The notes under the pieces are model-generated. The model had not been told where the DNA came from. It did not search any database and saw only the letters and a program-made list of their open reading frames with translations. From JACCWP01 sp963785115 (GTDB taxonomy: Bacteria; Actinomycetota; Actinomycetes; Propionibacteriales; Nocardioidaceae), in NCBI GenBank assembly GCA_963785115.1, contig CAWATY010000005.1:62001-126000 (forward strand): a DNA stretch of 64,000 nucleotides, given 5' to 3'. Position 1 is the first letter of the stretch. Every line of letters starts with the position of its first letter. Shown one piece after another: positions 60,607-64,000 of this stretch. The position numbers were made by a program, and so were the translations under genes.

Positions 60607-62468
60607 TCAGGGCATCCGCGAGGTGGGTATGCCCCCCGGAGGAGGCTGACGCAACAGCCAGACGGGGTTGCCGATGCCGACGATGGTGCCGCCGGCGTCG
60701 CGTACCTGGGTGCGGACGAACGACGACCGCGACGTGTCGACTGCCCGGCTGAGCGTTCCCCCGGGCCCGAAGGCCCCGGCAGCCACGGTCTCCAGCACGA
60801 CCGTGCCCGGGTCGTTCCCGGTGAAGTCCACCGGCCCGGCGATGATCTCCACCGTGCCTCCGGTCGGAAGGTTGGTCGCGAAGACGTCCAGCGTCCGCGA
60901 GTTCTTGGTACTCACCGACACCTTGCCCATCGGCACGGAGCCGTCCACCAGCAGATCGAGCTGGCCGCCCTCGAACTTGCCGGCGTGAGCGGCGAACGCC
61001 CGCCCCGCCTGTAGTGCCGTCAGCAGGTCGGCGTGGTCCACCGACGACGCCCAGATGCCGGTGGCGAACCCGTTCCCGAGCGTGCGCCAGTCCTTTGCCT
61101 TGTGGTCGTCGTTCGCGCCGTTGCCGGTCAGGAAGCGGGCGTGTCGGGAGAACGTGTCCCAGAGGGCGGCGTGACTGGCGGTGTCGGCCTGCCCGCGGAC
61201 GTTGTAGCCCACCTCGAGGATGTCGGCCCCGTACAGGTTGTTGGCCTTCATGGAGGCGAACACCCGCCGCCGCTTGCTCACCTGCTCGGTCGGCGTGAGC
61301 AACGGCCCGCCGGTGAAGCCCAGCGGGTGGTTCCACGACGCCAGTCCGCCCCGCGCGTGAGCGCCGTCGACTGCCTGGCGGTAGAACTTGCCTTTGCTGC
61401 CGGCCACGTTGAGCGCCTGGTCCGGGACGTACTGCGGGCTGGTGAACGCGTTCAGGTGCGGCATTCCGCGGCCGACCTCGATGCCCGGGTGCATGGTGAG
61501 GCCGTAGCGGGCACCGTACGTGTCGGCCATCTGTCGTTGGAGTCCGGCGATCGAGGCCGGGTCGTGCCCGGTCCGTACGAACTGCACGCCGGCGACCGCG
61601 ATGTCGGCGACGGCTCCCCGCTTGGGTGACTTCGCCACGAAGGTCAGCTGGAAGAACACGTTGTCGCCGGCGATCATGTCCGGCCAGAGGGCGGCCACGT
61701 CCGGCTCGAGCTCGAGGTCGACCGCGCTGCCGGTCGCCGGCAGGCCTCGGGTCACCACGCCGACCAGCCCGCCACTCTCGAGGTGCCGCCCGTCGGCGAG
61801 GCCGCTACCGAACCGGTACCAGAGCTGGAACTGCCCGGACGGGCGGCTCCCGTGGGCCGGGTGCACCGACAGGGTGACCCGGACCTCGTACGTCGCGCCG
61901 TTGGTGAGCTGGCAGGTGCCGAACGTGTGCCGGAGGGAGGTCCCGGCGATCGAGCTGCGCAGCTTCGACTGGACGATCTGTGTCGTCACGGTGTCGATGG
62001 CCATGGTGACGCTCGCGGGGGAGCTGGCCCCGGCGCTCTCAGCCAGCAGGCGCAGAGCACCACCGTTCCGCGTGGTCGCCTTCTGCGCCAGTCCCCCGCT
62101 GGAGGAGTTGCGGAACGGGACGTCCGCGAGGGACGTCCAGTACCCGTCCGCGAGCGCGCGGTAGTCGTGGTCGGTCATGAAGATGACGTCGACGAGTCCC
62201 TGTCCTCGTGGGCCGTACGCCTCCCAGCTGGCCTCCTGCTCGCTCGAGCTGCCGTGGACGTGCATGGCCGCCAGGAACGGCCGTGCTCCGGTCAACGAGG
62301 GGGCGGCGGCGGCGACCTGGCTCCACGGCGCGACCAACCCGCCGCCGAGCAGGCGCTGATCCCACCGAGGAAGCCGCGACGGGTGACGCCGTGGTGGTGA
62401 GCGGGCACGCCTTCGGAACCGGGCTCCGCGTCGTCGAGGCTGTCGTCGTCGTCCATGTGCCCGCACAT
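60607..62468 (-). CDS. Tat-exported PHP-domain (CehA/McbA-like) protein, frameshift in the signal peptide
   Basis: From ATG 62468, after a GGGAG site, the frame encodes GVTRRGFLGGISA, a twin-arginine signal, but it is lost near 62352. Shifting by one base gives LLGGGLVAPWSQVAAAAPSL and an unbroken frame to the stop at 60607. The body (about 590 residues) has PHP metal motifs: MHVHGSSSE, FMTDHDY and SWNHPLG. It resembles CehA/McbA-like phosphoesterases. One missing C could be a sequencing error or a true break. Without the shift, translation would begin inside, without a signal. Confidence 0.78.
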
Positions 62469-62603
62469 GGCATCTCCCGTCAGCTCGCGGCCCAGTACGT
62501 GACCAGCCGAGGCGGCACGGTGCGCCGCGGCCGCGGGGCCGGTCCTGCCAGCAGCGTGGCTCGGTGCGCCTGCTCCCCAGCGGGTTTTCGGGAAAAATGC
62601 GGT

Positions 62604-62628
62604 GCGGGGTCACTCCCCGTGACCCCGC
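62604..62628. promoter_or_regulatory. perfect 10-bp hairpin in a divergent region
   Basis: GCGGGGTCAC at 62604-62613 and GTGACCCCGC at 62619-62628 enclose five bases, with GGGAAA (62590) and TTTCCC (62629) flanking. It lies between the PHP protein gene and the deaminase gene, both reading away from it. It may be an operator, or an attenuator in one leader. Confidence 0.55.
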
Positions 62629-62696
62629 TTTCCCGGAGTGCGGGTCAGTCCGCGCGGGGGCCCGAATGGCGCATGGGCGGACGCTAGTTTGGGCGG

Positions 62697-63098
62697 GTGG
62701 GCAGCTCGCACGAGGACTTGATCGAGTCTGCCGCCGGATATCTGAACCCCCACCTCGTGGACGGCCGCCTGCTCGGTCAGGTTGCTTCGGCACTCGTCAC
62801 TGATCAAGGCAACCGGTTCTTCGGCGTGTGCCTCGACACCGGGTCCGGGACGGGGTTCTGTGCAGAGCACTCGGCCATCGCCGCCATGGTGACTGCAGGT
62901 GAGTACCGCATCGAGTGGATCGTCGCCGTGTGGCGCGACGACTCGGGCCGGCTCCATGTTGTCCCGCCGTGTGGGCGGTGCCGAGAGTTCATCCGTCAGG
63001 TCGACACGGCGAACATCGACACCCAGGTCGTCCTCGACCGCGACCGGACCGCACCGCTGCGTGAGCTTCTCCCGTTCCACGAGTGGCCGGACCACTAG
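62697..63098 (+). CDS. cytidine-deaminase-like protein
   Basis: The 133-residue protein has the zinc motifs FCAEHSAI (with the catalytic Glu) and PPCGRCREF. It differs from the cdd at 1407 (no NVENASYG stretch) and recalls blasticidin-S/cytidine deaminase-like stand-alone enzymes. Substrate unknown. GTG 62697 has TAGTTT six bases upstream (leaderless). The stop overlaps the GTG of the next gene by one base (TAGTG). Confidence 0.85.
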   Translation: MGSSHEDLIESAAGYLNPHLVDGRLLGQVASALVTDQGNRFFGVCLDTGSGTGFCAEHSAIAAMVTAGEYRIEWIVAVWRDDSGRLHVVPPCGRCREFIRQVDTANIDTQVVLDRDRTAPLRELLPFHEWPDH

Positions 63099-63733
63099 TG
63101 GCTGACGTCCAGGCCAGGACCACAGCCAACCGCCGTCTGTTGGCCGACTTCTTCGATGGTCTCGACGAGGACCAGCTCCAGGCGCGCAGCCTCTGCGATG
63201 CCTGGACTGTCCGTGAGGTCCTCGGCCACCTGGTGATGCCGATGGCCGGCAGTCTGGGTGGCTTCCTGCTGCAGGTCGTTCGGGCACGTGGCTCCATCAA
63301 CCGGGCCAGCGAGGCGGTCGCCAGCCAGCTGTCGCGACGTCCGGTCGGCGAACTCACCGCGCTGCTCCGGGACAAGGCCGATCTGCACGGCAAGGCTCCA
63401 GGGGTGGGACCGATGGGGCAGATGGCCGATGGGTGCGTGCACCTCCGCGACTGCGCCCGGCCCCTCGGCCTCCCTGACGACGTGAGCATCGACGACTGGC
63501 GGATGGTGCTCGACTGGCTGCCCTCCGGCGTCCCCGGCTTGGTCCCGAAGCGCCGTGTCGAGGGGTTGCGGCTGGTGGCGACCGACCAGGAGTGGTCCTG
63601 GGGAGCCGGGGAAGAGGTCACTGGACCGAGCGAGGCCCTCGCGATGGCCGTCTCCGGACGCGCGGTGGCGCTCAACGATCTGGACGGTCCGGGCGTCGGC
63701 GTCCTCCGCCAGCGACTGGTTGATCGCGGGTAG
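63098..63733 (+). CDS. DinB-like / maleylpyruvate isomerase family protein
   Basis: The 211-residue protein has the N-terminal helical opening of mycothiol-dependent enzymes of the TIGR03083/MDMPI type: LCDAWTVREVLGHLVMP, with the first metal His, and VHLRDCARPLG with the second. Such proteins bind a metal and often mycothiol. Role unknown. GTG 63098 starts one base into the deaminase stop codon; GTG 63083 would lie inside the deaminase end. Confidence 0.82.
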   Translation: MADVQARTTANRRLLADFFDGLDEDQLQARSLCDAWTVREVLGHLVMPMAGSLGGFLLQVVRARGSINRASEAVASQLSRRPVGELTALLRDKADLHGKAPGVGPMGQMADGCVHLRDCARPLGLPDDVSIDDWRMVLDWLPSGVPGLVPKRRVEGLRLVATDQEWSWGAGEEVTGPSEALAMAVSGRAVALNDLDGPGVGVLRQRLVDRG

Positions 63734-63840
63734 CACCACGCCGCGACGCTGACGTGGGCGGCTGGGAAGTTCCGTCGTCGCTCCGTGGTTTGGTGTTTGC
63801 GAGCGATCTCGGAAGGCCGACTGCGACTCGAGGAGTCACC

Positions 63841-64000
63841 ATGAGTGAACCCGTTCCCGCCGCCGACACCCCGTCGGAGAGGACCGCGCCCGACCCGGGC
63901 CGATGGTGGGCGCTGGTTGTCCTCGCGGCCGCGCAGCTGATGATCATCCTTGATGCGTCGATCGTGAACATTGCGCTTCCATCGGCACAGGCCGACCTCG
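63841..64000 (+). CDS. MFS transporter, N-terminal part (right edge)
   Basis: The first 53 codons are in the window, from ATG 63841 with a GAGGAG site. After a short charged N terminus comes WWALVVLAAAQLMIILDASI followed by VNIALPSA, the first membrane segment of DHA2-type drug/proton antiporters, with the motif D1 Asp. The gene runs off the right edge. The 107 bases before it hold nothing recognised. Confidence 0.88.
   Translation, partial: MSEPVPAADTPSERTAPDPGRWWALVVLAAAQLMIILDASIVNIALPSAQADL

Noticed and set aside
1..64000. Prophage, transposon or genomic island borders.
   Set aside because: No integrase, transposase, phage genes, tRNA or flanking direct repeats were seen; base use is even except for the gap at 18422-18717.

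Overview
The window is about 64 kb of very GC-rich DNA. Its genes are tightly packed, with many GTG starts and ATGA/GTGA overlaps. Mycolic-acid-type beta-oxidation enzymes, Ser/Thr kinases, LGFP and SpoIID cell-wall proteins and acyl-CoA carboxylases with an epsilon subunit all point to a high-GC actinomycete, most likely Nocardioidaceae (Nocardioides-like). The taxonomic placement is inference. A large share of the genes have a TANNNT-like -10 hexamer 6 to 8 bases before the start codon, so leaderless transcription appears common. I found no rRNA, tRNA, CRISPR array or insertion sequence.

Layout. 1-4.3 kb (+): a nucleoside import and breakdown operon, with two ABC permeases, cytidine deaminase, a cytochrome P450 and thymidine phosphorylase. 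4.3-6.4 kb: an ECF-like sigma factor divergent from a membrane Ser/Thr kinase. 6.5-7.9 kb (-): a cation efflux transporter and a MaoC hydratase. 8.0-9.9 kb (+): a three-gene cassette of a 17-cysteine double-psi-barrel protein, a Tat-exported protein and a MauE-like membrane protein. I consider this the best candidate for an undescribed system. 9.9-16.5 kb (mostly -): the deoxyribose branch, with deoC, two aldehyde dehydrogenases (one lacking the catalytic half), a phosphohexomutase-family enzyme and purine nucleoside phosphorylase. Together with the first operon this gives a full route from nucleoside to deoxyribose-1-P, deoxyribose-5-P, acetaldehyde and acetate. 16.5-21.7 kb: a gamma-glutamylcyclotransferase-like protein, an LpdA-type quinone reductase, and a secreted amidase plus SpoIID pair for the cell wall.

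21.7-32.5 kb: pyruvate carboxylase, a membrane protein with three internal repeats, a biotin-dependent acyl-CoA carboxylase alpha chain, a GGDEF-EAL protein and a MerR regulator (all -), divergent from an acyl-CoA dehydrogenase across a perfect operator-like palindrome. 32.5-40.4 kb: an HTH protein and a second Ser/Thr kinase, a surface VWA protein, a BBE-type flavin oxidase, Maf, a 61-residue protein, PPK2 and a methyltransferase. 40.5-47 kb: acyl-CoA carboxylase epsilon and beta subunits divergent from birA, then a bPH protein, a class III adenylate cyclase, GtrA, purK and purE. 47-57 kb: a secreted lysyl oxidase, a sulfotransferase-like protein, a small membrane protein, a frameshifted APC permease, a two-domain GNAT, a secreted pyroglutamyl-peptidase-like protein with its catalytic Cys replaced by Ser, a PLP decarboxylase-like enzyme, signal peptidase I and a 2-hydroxyacid dehydrogenase. 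57-60.6 kb (+): a four-gene set of two ABC ATPases and two permeases. 60.6-64 kb: a Tat-dependent PHP (CehA/McbA-like) protein with a frameshift in its signal peptide, a second cytidine-deaminase-like protein, a DinB/maleylpyruvate-isomerase-like protein and the start of an MFS exporter.

Non-coding signals stand out. The palindrome TTCCGCGGAA occurs five times, always between genes. Several genes end in 12-bp tandem repeats that place two or three in-frame stop codons 12 bases apart. There are duplicated operator-like sites upstream of the VWA gene, a 20-bp palindrome before the GGDEF-EAL gene, and a 34-bp two-way promoter between the carboxylase beta chain and birA.
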